Under the pieces are notes generated by a model, which was not told the origin of the DNA, made no database searches, and saw only the letters and a program-made list of their open reading frames with translations. Shown here piece by piece: positions 1-8,214 of a stretch of DNA of 37,584 nucleotides. Made by a program: the position numbers and the translations under genes. Source of the stretch: a bacterium (GTDB lineage Bacteria > Patescibacteriota > Patescibacteriia > UBA9570); assembly GCA_030698395.1 (NCBI GenBank), contig JAUYKW010000011.1, positions 1-37,584 on the forward strand, given 5' to 3'. The stretch's first letter is position 1. Each line of letters begins with the position of its first letter.

Positions 1-722
1 AATAAAATATTTGATTCAATTTTACCCCGCGTATAGGAAACATACATTGGATTGTTTTGAACTTTTTGGAAACCTAATACTTTAGCTGTGTACTCTCTAT
101 CAATATTAATATTCACTCCAAATCCAGCGGCACTTCCAAGTGGAGACATGTCATTGATTTCGTATGCGCATTTAAGTATTTTGATATCGTCCAAAATTGC
201 TTCTGCATATTGACCAAACCACATACCAGCTGACGATGGCATAGCTCTTTGGGTATGGGTGTATCCGGGCATTGGGACAAACTCATACTTCTTTGCCTGT
301 TTTACAAAAGTTTCAACTAAAGACAAACTATAGTTAATGAGATCTAATGTTTTGTCCTTTGTATACAATCTTGTCATTACAACAACTTGATCATTTCTAC
401 TACGCGCTGTATGGATTTTTTTCCCTAGATTACCTAATTTGGCAATAAGATAATTTTCGATTGCTGTGTGGGAATCTTCATCTTCCATTTTTATTTTAAA
501 TTTTCCTTCTTCCCAGAGAGAGATGACTTTCTTCAGTTCTTGCTTGGTTTTTTTTATCTCTGTTTTACTTAGTATGCCTATCTTGTTCAGCATCATTGCG
601 TGACCAATAGAACCAAGTGCATCGTGTTTTACCATTAATTGATCTAATTCATGATCATTGCCCACTGTAAATTGGAGAATTTCCTTGTTTACGTCGTATC
701 CTTTTTGCCAAAGCTGTGCCAT
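1..722 (-). CDS. argH: Argininosuccinate lyase, C-terminus cut by window edge
   Basis: Cleaves argininosuccinate to arginine and fumarate, the last step of arginine synthesis, in the cytoplasm. My translation from the ATG at 722 begins MAQLWQKGYDVNKEI and gives about 240 residues before the left edge. It shows the family signature HTARSRNDQV (about residues 104-113), then GYTHTQRAMPSS and SPLGSAAGFG followed by NIDREYTA, the usual order in ArgH. The C-terminal half with the catalytic serine loop (GSSxMPQKKNP in the family) lies outside, so completeness cannot be judged. The start lies 9 bases after the pyrC stop, so it is probably the last visible gene of the car/pyr operon. That makes sense because carbamoyl phosphate feeds both pathways. 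No argF or argG is in view. No Shine-Dalgarno sequence precedes the ATG. Confidence 0.93.
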   Translation of the reverse strand, partial: MAQLWQKGYDVNKEILQFTVGNDHELDQLMVKHDALGSIGHAMMLNKIGILSKTEIKKTKQELKKVISLWEEGKFKIKMEDEDSHTAIENYLIAKLGNLGKKIHTARSRNDQVVVMTRLYTKDKTLDLINYSLSLVETFVKQAKKYEFVPMPGYTHTQRAMPSSAGMWFGQYAEAILDDIKILKCAYEINDMSPLGSAAGFGVNINIDREYTAKVLGFQKVQNNPMYVSYTRGKIESNIL

Positions 723-731
723 ATTTTTTTA

Positions 732-1958
732 TTAATTATCCTTTATATGTTTATATGTAAATGTAACTTTTCCTTGCATGCGATATTCTTCAAAAGGAGT
801 CCAACCACATTTAGTTTTTAAATCATGTTTTTTAATGACCCATTCTTTTACTGGATCAAAAACTACAATGTCCGCTGATTTTCCGACTTCAATTTTTTTA
901 TTAAATCCGAAAATCTTTGCAGGATTTTCAATGCAACATCTTTTCACATCATTTAAAGATATTTTTCCTTCATTAACCGCAGTCAAAAGTAACGGAAAAA
1001 GTAGCTCAATTCCTGGTATACCTGCTGGTGCTTCCCAATAATTTCTTTCTTTTTCCTCGGCCGTATGTGGAGCATGATCAGACCCAACTACAGAGATAAC
1101 CCCGTTTTTTAGTGCATCCCACAACGCATCATTGTCTGCTTCTAATCTTAATGGTGGATTAACTTTTACATAGTTACCAAGCTCCTGATATGCATTTTTA
1201 TTTAAGAATAGATGATGTGGTGTAACTTCGACGTGTACAATTATACCTGCAGCACGAGCTTCTTTTACTAATTCAATTTCTTCTTTGGTAGATACGTGAC
1301 AAAGGTATATTTCCCGGTTAAATTCTTTAGCTAAACTTAAGGCTTGTGAAACTGCAACGATAGCTGCCTCACGACCTCTGATTGCAGAATGTACTTCAGG
1401 TTCTTGTTCTTCCTTAAAAGATTGTTCATTTTTTCTAATGATACTTTCATCTTCTGCATGAATCATTAGTGGTTTTGTTGTGTTTCTAAAAATCTTTTCG
1501 AGATTAACAGATTTACTCACACACATATTTCCGGTTGAAGCACCCATAAATAGTTTTATGGCATCAGCGTTTTCCTCTGCCTGCTGAAAATCAGCCATGG
1601 AATCATCAGTTACTCCTAATGCTAACTTGAATTCAATCTTTGTTTGTTTGTCTATTATTTCTCTTTTTTCATCTAGTTGTGAATTTTTTAAAATTGGTTC
1701 AAGGTTATTTGGCATATCTACAACCGATGTTATGCCACCAGCCAAAGCAGCCTCTGAACCAGTAATCCAATCCTCTTTGTATTCTTGTCCTGGAGTTCTA
1801 AAATGTACATGAGAGTCAATTAAACCTGGCCAAATAATCTGGTCCGTGCAATCTATTTCTTCTTCGCACTCATTTCGATCTTCTCCTATAGAAGTTATTA
1901 TTCCGTCTGTAATTTCGACATCTCCAAGATTGCTAGTATTTTTTAATAATATTCTCAT
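732..1958 (-). CDS. pyrC: Dihydroorotase, class I
   Basis: Zinc amidohydrolase that cyclises carbamoyl-aspartate to dihydroorotate, step 3 of UMP synthesis. The protein has 408 residues, normal for class I (bacterial PyrC of Bacillus type). The metal ligands can be read in order: DSHVHFRTPG (H50, H52), the lysine in AIKLFMGAS (K135, position of the carbamylated bridging lysine in related enzymes), IHAED (H167), CHVST (H221) and GSDHAPHT (D294). It lies 3 bases downstream of pyrB and 9 upstream of argH. Other cyclic amidohydrolases such as hydantoinase or allantoinase share the fold, but the HFRTPG motif and the pyrB/carAB neighbours favour dihydroorotase. pyrD, pyrE and pyrF are not in the window. 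Confidence 0.93.
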   Translation of the reverse strand: MRILLKNTSNLGDVEITDGIITSIGEDRNECEEEIDCTDQIIWPGLIDSHVHFRTPGQEYKEDWITGSEAALAGGITSVVDMPNNLEPILKNSQLDEKREIIDKQTKIEFKLALGVTDDSMADFQQAEENADAIKLFMGASTGNMCVSKSVNLEKIFRNTTKPLMIHAEDESIIRKNEQSFKEEQEPEVHSAIRGREAAIVAVSQALSLAKEFNREIYLCHVSTKEEIELVKEARAAGIIVHVEVTPHHLFLNKNAYQELGNYVKVNPPLRLEADNDALWDALKNGVISVVGSDHAPHTAEEKERNYWEAPAGIPGIELLFPLLLTAVNEGKISLNDVKRCCIENPAKIFGFNKKIEVGKSADIVVFDPVKEWVIKKHDLKTKCGWTPFEEYRMQGKVTFTYKHIKDN

Positions 1959-1961
1959 ATA

Positions 1962-2864
1962 CTATTTATTCAATATATAATCAAGGATAGCAGCTCTAAC
2001 TGGTACTGCGTCTGCTGCCTGTTGAAAGTAATAAGCAAATGGAGTACTGTCGATACTTGTTGGTAGCTCATATAATCTAGGAAGTGGCGATAGAATTTTC
2101 ATTGAGGCTTTGGCATTTTTCAATTGCTGTAGAGATAGAATATAATTATCTTTCAATTTTTCATATTGGCTTTTATCTTCGAATCTTTCTTCTTGTACTC
2201 TGGTCATTAAAAATATATCTGTTTTTGATAAAACCGATTCATATTCGCTAAGTTCCGTAACTTGAACAGATTTTGTTCTTAAAAAGTCACGAATTTTATC
2301 TGGCATTTTCAATTCTCCTGGAGATACCCAAATTTGTTTGACGCCAGGATAAGATGCCAAAACTTGTGCTAATGAGTGCGCTACTCGAGAATAGGTTAAG
2401 TCCCCCACCATTGTTATAGTAAAATCTTTTATTTGGCCAAGTATTTCCTGGATCGCAAATAAATCTACCAGAGTTTGAGTTGGATGCGCATTAGCACCAT
2501 CTCCTCCATTAATAATTGGTACTGAACTTACAGTAGTAGCGCGCGCTGCAGAGCCTGCATCTGGATGTCTCATTACAATTGCATCTGCGTAAGCTGAAAC
2601 CATTTTGATTGTGTCTTCAAGTGATTCACCTTTGCTTTGAGATGTAGATTTTGCATTAGAGAATCCAATTACATTACCACCTGCTCGATGGATGGCGCTT
2701 TCAAATGATAGACGAGTTCTTGTTGAAGGTTCAAAAAAAAGGGTTGCTATTATCTTATTCTTAAGAGTTATTTGATATCCTTTTTCTTTGATTAACTTGG
2801 CGCGTTTTAAAATTGAAGCAATGTCTTCAATGGTATAATCTGCTGTTGTGATTAAATGATTCAT
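1962..2864 (-). CDS. pyrB: Aspartate carbamoyltransferase catalytic chain
   Basis: Transfers the carbamoyl group from carbamoyl phosphate to aspartate, the committed step of pyrimidine synthesis. The 300-residue length is typical of the catalytic chain. The carbamoyl-phosphate site FFEPSTRTRLSFE (STRTR at 47-51) and the HPTQTLVDL motif (127 onward) are intact, as is the SKGES loop near residue 77-81 that reaches into the neighbouring active site of the trimer. One base separates it from the carB stop and three from pyrC. No regulatory chain (pyrI) is seen, so allosteric control of the E. coli type is not supported by this window. Ornithine carbamoyltransferase is unlikely because the C-terminal half has LSPLPRLYELPTSID in the position of the ATCase HPLPR motif and the gene sits beside pyrC. 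Confidence 0.95.
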   Translation of the reverse strand: MNHLITTADYTIEDIASILKRAKLIKEKGYQITLKNKIIATLFFEPSTRTRLSFESAIHRAGGNVIGFSNAKSTSQSKGESLEDTIKMVSAYADAIVMRHPDAGSAARATTVSSVPIINGGDGANAHPTQTLVDLFAIQEILGQIKDFTITMVGDLTYSRVAHSLAQVLASYPGVKQIWVSPGELKMPDKIRDFLRTKSVQVTELSEYESVLSKTDIFLMTRVQEERFEDKSQYEKLKDNYILSLQQLKNAKASMKILSPLPRLYELPTSIDSTPFAYYFQQAADAVPVRAAILDYILNK

Positions 2865-2865
2865 A

Positions 2866-5800
2866 TTAATATTCGCTCCATGCCTTAATAGTTAAATCAT
2901 CCTCTGTTAGGTTACAGATAGCATTACTAAATATTTTTGCTATTTGTAAGTTGCTTATTAAAGGTATTTGGTAATCCACTGCTGTTCGTCTGATGTAATA
3001 TCCGTCTGTTAATTCCCGCCTGCTGTATTTACGTGGAATGTTTATAATAAGGTCAATTTTACCTGAATTGATGCAATCTAGTACATTTTGAGCATTAGTA
3101 GGCTTATTCTTTGCTGAAACCTTATATAATTTTATATTTTTTTTATCATTTTTGGAAAGGTAGTCTGATGTTCCTTCTGTTGCATAGAGTTTATATCCTT
3201 TTTTAAACAGTTTATTTATAAAAGGTAACATTTTTGTTTTATCAATGTCTTTTCCAATAGATAATAAAATAGATTTTTTAGGAATTGAGTAGCCAGCCGC
3301 CATCATTGATTTTAGCACCGCTTCTTGATATCCATCGCCAAACGTTGCAACCTCTCCTGTTGATCCCATTTCTACATACAAGATAGGATCTGCACCTTTG
3401 ATACGACTAAAAGAGAATTGTGGTGCTTTAACAGTTACATAATTTAGATCAAATCGCTTGAAGTCAACATTAATATCTTTTCCTAATATCGCTTGAGTTG
3501 CAATAGCTGCGAAGTTTATTTTTGTAGATTTAGACACAAACGGAAAGCTTCTCGATGCTCTTAAATTTAATTCAATAATTTTTATTTGATTATTTTTTGC
3601 TAAAAATTGAATATTAAATGGTCCCGTGATGTTTAATGCCTTTAATACTTCTTGTAATCTTTTTTTTGTGCGGCGGATTGTTTCAATATATGTTTTTTGG
3701 GGTGGAAACACTGCGTGAGCATCGCCAGAATGTACACCTGCATTTTCAATATGCTCCGTCATGGCATATACTTTTAATTCACCGTTTTGGGCAACACCAT
3801 CAAATTCAATTTCTCTAGCACCTTCTACAAATTTAGAAATTACAGCTGGATGTTTCTTTGAAATTTCCGCAGCTTGCTGTAAGTAGCTTTCTAAATGAAC
3901 CTCATCAAAGGCTACATTCATGGCAGCACCAGACAGGACATACGATGGACGGATCAAGATAGGATATCCAACTTCGTGAGCAAATTTTTTAGCTTCTGAT
4001 AAAGATGAAAGTTCTCTCCATTCTGGTTGATCAATGTTTAAAGTGTCTAGGAGTTTAGAAAATTTCGATCTATTTTCTGCCCTATCAATATCATTTGGTG
4101 ATGTACCTAAAATCTTTACATTTGCTTTCTGTAAATCCATTGCCAGATTGTTTGCAATTTGGCCTCCCATAGAAATAATTACTCCTTGAGGATGCTCGAA
4201 TTCGTAAATATCTAAAACTCTTTCTAAACTTAATTCATCAAAATACAATCTGTCACATACATCATAATCGGTTGAAACAGTTTCAGGATTACAATTAATC
4301 ATAATGCTCTTATATCCTTCCTTTTTGATTGTTTTAACTGCTTGCACACAACACCAATCGAATTCAACACTAGAACCGATACGATATGGTCCACTACCGA
4401 GGACAACTAACTGTTTACCCCCCTTCTTGATGTCATTTTCAGTGCCGTGATACGTCATGTACAAGTAGTTAGTTTTTGCGGGAAATTCTCCAGCCAGAGT
4501 GTCTATCTGTTTGACTACGGGTAAAACATTGAGTTTTTTTCGTTTGGATCTGATGCTATTTTCTGTAGTATTTTTTAGTATCGATATTTGTTCATCAGAA
4601 AAACCAAATTGTTTAGCCTTTAATAATGACTTTTTAGTCAACGGATTATTTTTAATTTGCTCTTCTTCTTCTACTATTGCTTTAATTTTGCTTAAAAACC
4701 ATTTATCAATTTTGCATAAGTTATGGATGGCATCAATCGTCATTCCTTTCTTAAAGGCCTCTGCAATTGCAAATACTCTTTGATCAGTTGGATTTTTAAT
4801 AATATCTATATAGTCTTTAATAGTTTTGTCATTTGCAACTAAACCAATATCACCTGTATTCGTCATGCGTAGTCCTTTTTGGAGAACTTCTCCAAAAGAT
4901 CTTCCTAGAGCCATAATTTCACCAACAGATTTCATTTCTGATGAAATAGTACGATCGGCATCTTTAAATTTCTTTAAGTCCCATCTAGGAATCTTTAATG
5001 CAATGTAATCGAGGGCAGGTTCAAAAAAAGCACTGGTAGTCTTGGTTATTGAATTCTTCAGATCACTTAATGAATAGCCTAAAGCTAACTTAGCTGCTAT
5101 CCATGCTAGTGGATAACCAGTTGCTTTGGAAGCCAGTGCTGAGCTTCTTGATAAGCGCGCATTCACTTCAATTACACGATATTCCTCAGATTTTGGATCT
5201 AGCGCATATTGGATGTTACATTCACCAATAATTTTCAAGTGCCGGACTGTTTTTATAGCAACCGATCTTAACATGTGGTACTCACGATTCGTTAAGGTTT
5301 GTGAAGGTGCAACTACAATACTTTCTCCGGTATGAATTCCCATAGGATCCATATTCTCCATATTACAGACTGTTACACAATTATCATAACTATCCCGCAC
5401 GACTTCGTATTCAATTTCCTTCCAACCACCTAAATACTCTTCGATTAATACTTGTGGCGCCGTCGATAAAGCCTCGTTTAATTTTTTTTCTAGTTGTTGT
5501 TCGTTTCTTACAACACCAGAACCTTCACCACCTAATGCATAGGCAGATCGCATCATGATAGGATAGCCAATTTTTTTTGCTGCTCTAATTCCTTTTTGTA
5601 CTGTATTAATAGCAATGCTTTCTGCAACAGATACGTTTATTTTCTCTAGATTTTTTGCAAATAGTTCCCTATCTTCTGAAATTCTAATCGAGGATGTAGG
5701 TGTTCCCAGAACAGTCACTCCGTATTTTTTTAGAACTCCTTTATCTTCTAGTTCTAGTCCAACATTTAATGCAGTTTGTCCGCCAAAACTTAGTAGGATT

Positions 5801-6051
5801 GCATCGGGTCGTTCTTTTTTGATTACTCTAGTAATTATATTTGCTGTTAAGGGCAAAAAATATATCTCATCAGCCATATCTTCATCTGTTTGTACTGTTG
5901 CGATATTAGGATTTACTAGAACAACTTTTATACCTTCTTCTTTTAGGGCTTTGATCGCTTGAGATCCAGAATAATCAAATTCCCCAGCCTGGCCAATTTT
6001 AAGTCCACCAGATCCTAGAAGTATAACTTTTTTTGGTTTTAAAATGCTCAT
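2866..6051 (-). CDS. carB: Carbamoyl-phosphate synthase large chain
   Basis: Makes carbamoyl phosphate from bicarbonate, ammonia (channelled from CarA) and two ATP. At 1061 residues it is full length. The duplicated architecture is visible: an N-terminal ATP-grasp half opening with KVILLGSGGLKIGQAGEFDYS, an oligomerisation segment around 400-550, a second ATP-grasp half opening near KQLVVLGSGPYRIGSSVEFD, and a C-terminal MGS-type allosteric domain (about the last 130 residues, with LYATEGTSDYL and DLIINIPRKYSRRELTDGYYIRR). The latter domain binds UMP or ornithine in relatives. The start overlaps the carA stop by 4 bases (ATGA), implying translational coupling. It ends one base before the pyrB start. 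No sign of decay. Confidence 0.97.
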   Translation of the reverse strand: MSILKPKKVILLGSGGLKIGQAGEFDYSGSQAIKALKEEGIKVVLVNPNIATVQTDEDMADEIYFLPLTANIITRVIKKERPDAILLSFGGQTALNVGLELEDKGVLKKYGVTVLGTPTSSIRISEDRELFAKNLEKINVSVAESIAINTVQKGIRAAKKIGYPIMMRSAYALGGEGSGVVRNEQQLEKKLNEALSTAPQVLIEEYLGGWKEIEYEVVRDSYDNCVTVCNMENMDPMGIHTGESIVVAPSQTLTNREYHMLRSVAIKTVRHLKIIGECNIQYALDPKSEEYRVIEVNARLSRSSALASKATGYPLAWIAAKLALGYSLSDLKNSITKTTSAFFEPALDYIALKIPRWDLKKFKDADRTISSEMKSVGEIMALGRSFGEVLQKGLRMTNTGDIGLVANDKTIKDYIDIIKNPTDQRVFAIAEAFKKGMTIDAIHNLCKIDKWFLSKIKAIVEEEEQIKNNPLTKKSLLKAKQFGFSDEQISILKNTTENSIRSKRKKLNVLPVVKQIDTLAGEFPAKTNYLYMTYHGTENDIKKGGKQLVVLGSGPYRIGSSVEFDWCCVQAVKTIKKEGYKSIMINCNPETVSTDYDVCDRLYFDELSLERVLDIYEFEHPQGVIISMGGQIANNLAMDLQKANVKILGTSPNDIDRAENRSKFSKLLDTLNIDQPEWRELSSLSEAKKFAHEVGYPILIRPSYVLSGAAMNVAFDEVHLESYLQQAAEISKKHPAVISKFVEGAREIEFDGVAQNGELKVYAMTEHIENAGVHSGDAHAVFPPQKTYIETIRRTKKRLQEVLKALNITGPFNIQFLAKNNQIKIIELNLRASRSFPFVSKSTKINFAAIATQAILGKDINVDFKRFDLNYVTVKAPQFSFSRIKGADPILYVEMGSTGEVATFGDGYQEAVLKSMMAAGYSIPKKSILLSIGKDIDKTKMLPFINKLFKKGYKLYATEGTSDYLSKNDKKNIKLYKVSAKNKPTNAQNVLDCINSGKIDLIINIPRKYSRRELTDGYYIRRTAVDYQIPLISNLQIAKIFSNAICNLTEDDLTIKAWSEY

Positions 6052-7106
6052 AGAGTTTTTATGAATTCATCAAACAAAAAGTTAGCGTCGGTTGGTCCGG
6101 GATTTGCTTCAGGATGGAATTGTACTGAAAAAAATGGCTTAGATTTATGCTTAATTCCCTCGACACTATTATCATTTAAATTTCGGTAATTTACTTGCCA
6201 TTGTGACGGAATAGTTGATTCTTTTACAGCGTAACCATGATTTTGTGATGTTAGGATGCATTTCTTTGAATTGGCTAAAATACAAGGTTGATTTTGACCA
6301 CGATGACCGTATTTTAGTTTATAGGTGTTTGCTCCCGCAGCTAAGGCCTGAATTTGACTACCTAAACAAATACCAAATTGAGGAATGCCAGATTTAAATG
6401 CTTCTGTGGTAAACTTGATAGTATCTTTGCACATTTTTGGATCACCTGGGCCATTTGATAAAAATAAACCATCGAATTCATTCAATTCTTTTAAGTAGTT
6501 GTAATTCCATGGTACACGCTTTATTTTGATGCCACGTTTTATGAAGTCATCAATAATACTTGTTTTTACTCCACAGTCTACTAGAAGAATTTGTTTTTTT
6601 GATTTTCCATACCAGATAGGCTTTTTTACACTTACTTCATTAACTAAATTTGTTTTATTAGGATCAGTAATTTTGCCTGATTGATTTTGATTATTAATAG
6701 AAATTTTTCCAAGCATTACACCATGAGTTCGTAGTTTCTTCGTAAGAGCTCTAGTGTCTATGCCATGAATACCTGGAATGTCATTTTCTATTAACCAGTC
6801 GCCTAAAGATTTTACGGCGTGCCAGTGAGAATAGTCGGGTTGATAGTTGGCGGCCACAACTCCTCTGATCTGCAATTCGCTAGATTCCCAGCCATGGTCC
6901 GTAACACCATAACTACCAATGAGCGGATAAGTATAAACTAAAATTTGTCCTCGATATGATGGATCAGTCATACTTTCTGTGTATCCAACCATGCCAGTGT
7001 TAAAAACTACCTCACCATCAGTGTTTGTTTCTGACCCAAAAGAGAAACCGTTATAAACGGTCTCGTCTTCTAATATTAATTTAGCTGGAGTACTATCCTC
7101 TTTCAT
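6048..7106 (-). CDS. carA: Carbamoyl-phosphate synthase small chain (glutaminase)
   Basis: Class I glutamine amidotransferase that releases ammonia for CarB. 352 residues: a CarA-specific N-terminal domain (GYTESMTDPSYRGQILVYTYP) followed by the glutaminase domain. The catalytic Cys (C247 in FGICLGS) and the His/Glu pair (H331, E333 in VQFHPEANPGPTD) are present, as are LSNGPGDP and SQNHGYAV. One oddity is serine at position 250, where the family usually reads GICLGHQ. The start codon overlaps the stop of the upstream amidohydrolase gene by one base (TAATG) and the gene overlaps carB by four, so the three are surely cotranscribed. Confidence 0.96.
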   Translation of the reverse strand: MKEDSTPAKLILEDETVYNGFSFGSETNTDGEVVFNTGMVGYTESMTDPSYRGQILVYTYPLIGSYGVTDHGWESSELQIRGVVAANYQPDYSHWHAVKSLGDWLIENDIPGIHGIDTRALTKKLRTHGVMLGKISINNQNQSGKITDPNKTNLVNEVSVKKPIWYGKSKKQILLVDCGVKTSIIDDFIKRGIKIKRVPWNYNYLKELNEFDGLFLSNGPGDPKMCKDTIKFTTEAFKSGIPQFGICLGSQIQALAAGANTYKLKYGHRGQNQPCILANSKKCILTSQNHGYAVKESTIPSQWQVNYRNLNDNSVEGIKHKSKPFFSVQFHPEANPGPTDANFLFDEFIKTL

Positions 7107-8077
7107 TACATTATTTCTAATATTTTTCTACCGTTAACGGTTGCAACGTCAACTAATGAATCAAAGTCATAATATCTGCAGGCTTCTTGCAACATGCGCA
7201 TTTCAGTATAGAGATCACCATCTACAAATGGATGATAGAAATCAAATATATTATCTGTTCCGAGTGCTACATTTACACCAGCTTTTAACATTTCAGGAAC
7301 ATTGGCAATAGAGTTATGTAATGGTGCTTGATACTGATCTAGTTGTCTCATGCCTAGAGCAGCCGCAGGCGCTACAACTACGCTAATTCCAGTATCTGCC
7401 AGGCTCTGATAAATTTTTTCGCGTTCAGCTTTTTTTAGTGCTGAAACGGAGATCATATGTATTGCAGTAACCCTACCTTCATAACCATGTTTTTTTGTAA
7501 ATTTCACAAGTTTTTCAGTGTCGCGTTCGTTGGGATTATTTTCTTGATCAATATGAATATGGAGAGGTTTGTTGAGATTTTTTGCAATGCTAAATAAATA
7601 ATCAAAGTTTTCATCATCTTTTGGTCTATCATAAGAAGGAAGTCCACCAGCAATATCAGCTAGCTCGGTAAGTTCTTCATATAGAGCTCTAGCAGTAGGA
7701 TCTAGTAGACCGCCTAAGGGCTGAGTAATTAGCTTAACCTGTATTTTGTCTTTATATTCTTCGCGCACTTTTAAAGCAGCGGTCATATTTTTATGTCCTA
7801 CGACATCATAAGCATCAATAAAAGTGCAGCATAATTTTACTCCCTGCGCAATCATTCTGTCTAAAACAGATCTTATCCTTGATTCCACCTCTTCAGGCGT
7901 TGCTTTGCGCTTTATATCATCACTCATACGCCATTTTTCTTCCATATCTACCATGGTTTTGGCTAAATCTGTCCTTGTGATGTAATTAGCTTTATCAAAA
8001 TGACCATGACAACTTACAAATCCGCCCTTGTCATTAATGACTTTAAGAAATTGTGTTTTTAAATCCCAGTTTTCCAT
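7106..8077 (-). CDS. Cytosine deaminase-like amidohydrolase, compact form
   Basis: First gene of the pyrimidine operon. The 323-residue protein is a metal-dependent TIM-barrel amidohydrolase, most like the cytosine deaminase (CodA) branch. Visible sites are CHGHFDKAN (H24, H26), HIHIDQEN (H175), AIHMISVSAL (H207) and LGTDNIFDFYHP (D275). In CodA the sequence HCDE supplies the catalytic glutamate; here the aligned residue is Gln178, with Glu179 next to it. CodA has about 427 residues with a beta-sandwich built from both termini; this protein starts and ends with the barrel, so that domain seems absent. The operon position suggests pyrimidine salvage (cytosine to uracil), but substrate and activity are inference. 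The dihydroorotase role is already filled by pyrC. Confidence 0.72.
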   Translation of the reverse strand: MENWDLKTQFLKVINDKGGFVSCHGHFDKANYITRTDLAKTMVDMEEKWRMSDDIKRKATPEEVESRIRSVLDRMIAQGVKLCCTFIDAYDVVGHKNMTAALKVREEYKDKIQVKLITQPLGGLLDPTARALYEELTELADIAGGLPSYDRPKDDENFDYLFSIAKNLNKPLHIHIDQENNPNERDTEKLVKFTKKHGYEGRVTAIHMISVSALKKAEREKIYQSLADTGISVVVAPAAALGMRQLDQYQAPLHNSIANVPEMLKAGVNVALGTDNIFDFYHPFVDGDLYTEMRMLQEACRYYDFDSLVDVATVNGRKILEIM

Positions 8078-8088
8078 TGTATTTGTTT

Positions 8089-8112
8089 AAAAAAAATACC
8101 CCATTTGGGGTA
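8089..8112 (-). terminator. Terminator-like hairpin in the pyr operon leader (possible attenuator)
   Basis: On the minus strand, TACCCC-AAAT-GGGGTA (6 bp stem, 4-base loop, positions 8112-8097) is followed directly by eight T (8096-8089), the layout of a factor-independent terminator. It lies between the promoter at 8169-8197 and the first operon gene, only 11 bases before that gene's ATG, so it would stop transcripts before the structural genes unless overridden. It could also simply end read-through from gatB and the sulfotransferase gene. No PyrR-type binding loop was recognised. Confidence 0.6.
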
Positions 8113-8127
8113 ATGTACCTTATTCTA

Positions 8128-8160
8128 TTATTTTTTATCTGGCCCTTTTGAGTAATTCAT
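8128..8160 (-). CDS. Possible 10-codon leader peptide of the pyr operon
   Basis: An ATG at 8160 opens a short frame, MNYSKGPDKK followed by TAA, inside the leader between the promoter and the terminator-like hairpin. It starts 8 bases after the -10 box, so the mRNA would begin at or within a few bases of the ATG. The stop lies 15 bases before the hairpin. There is no Shine-Dalgarno site. A translating ribosome here could influence hairpin formation, as in coupled attenuation. Such a short frame can arise by chance, so the call is tentative. Confidence 0.3.
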   Translation of the reverse strand: MNYSKGPDKK

Positions 8161-8168
8161 CGCAGACT

Positions 8169-8197
8169 AGTATATCAAATTGAAGTGCATCCGTCAA
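8169..8197 (-). promoter_or_regulatory. Sigma70-type promoter of the amidohydrolase-car-pyr-argH operon
   Basis: On the minus strand TTGACG (8197-8192), a 17-base spacer and TATACT (8174-8169) match the consensus at 5/6 and 5/6 positions, with a TGA just upstream of the -10 box (extended -10, TGATATACT). Predicted transcription start is near 8162, giving a leader of about 85 bases before the first gene. Confidence 0.75.
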
Positions 8198-8214
8198 AAA
8201 CTTATATATGCACA

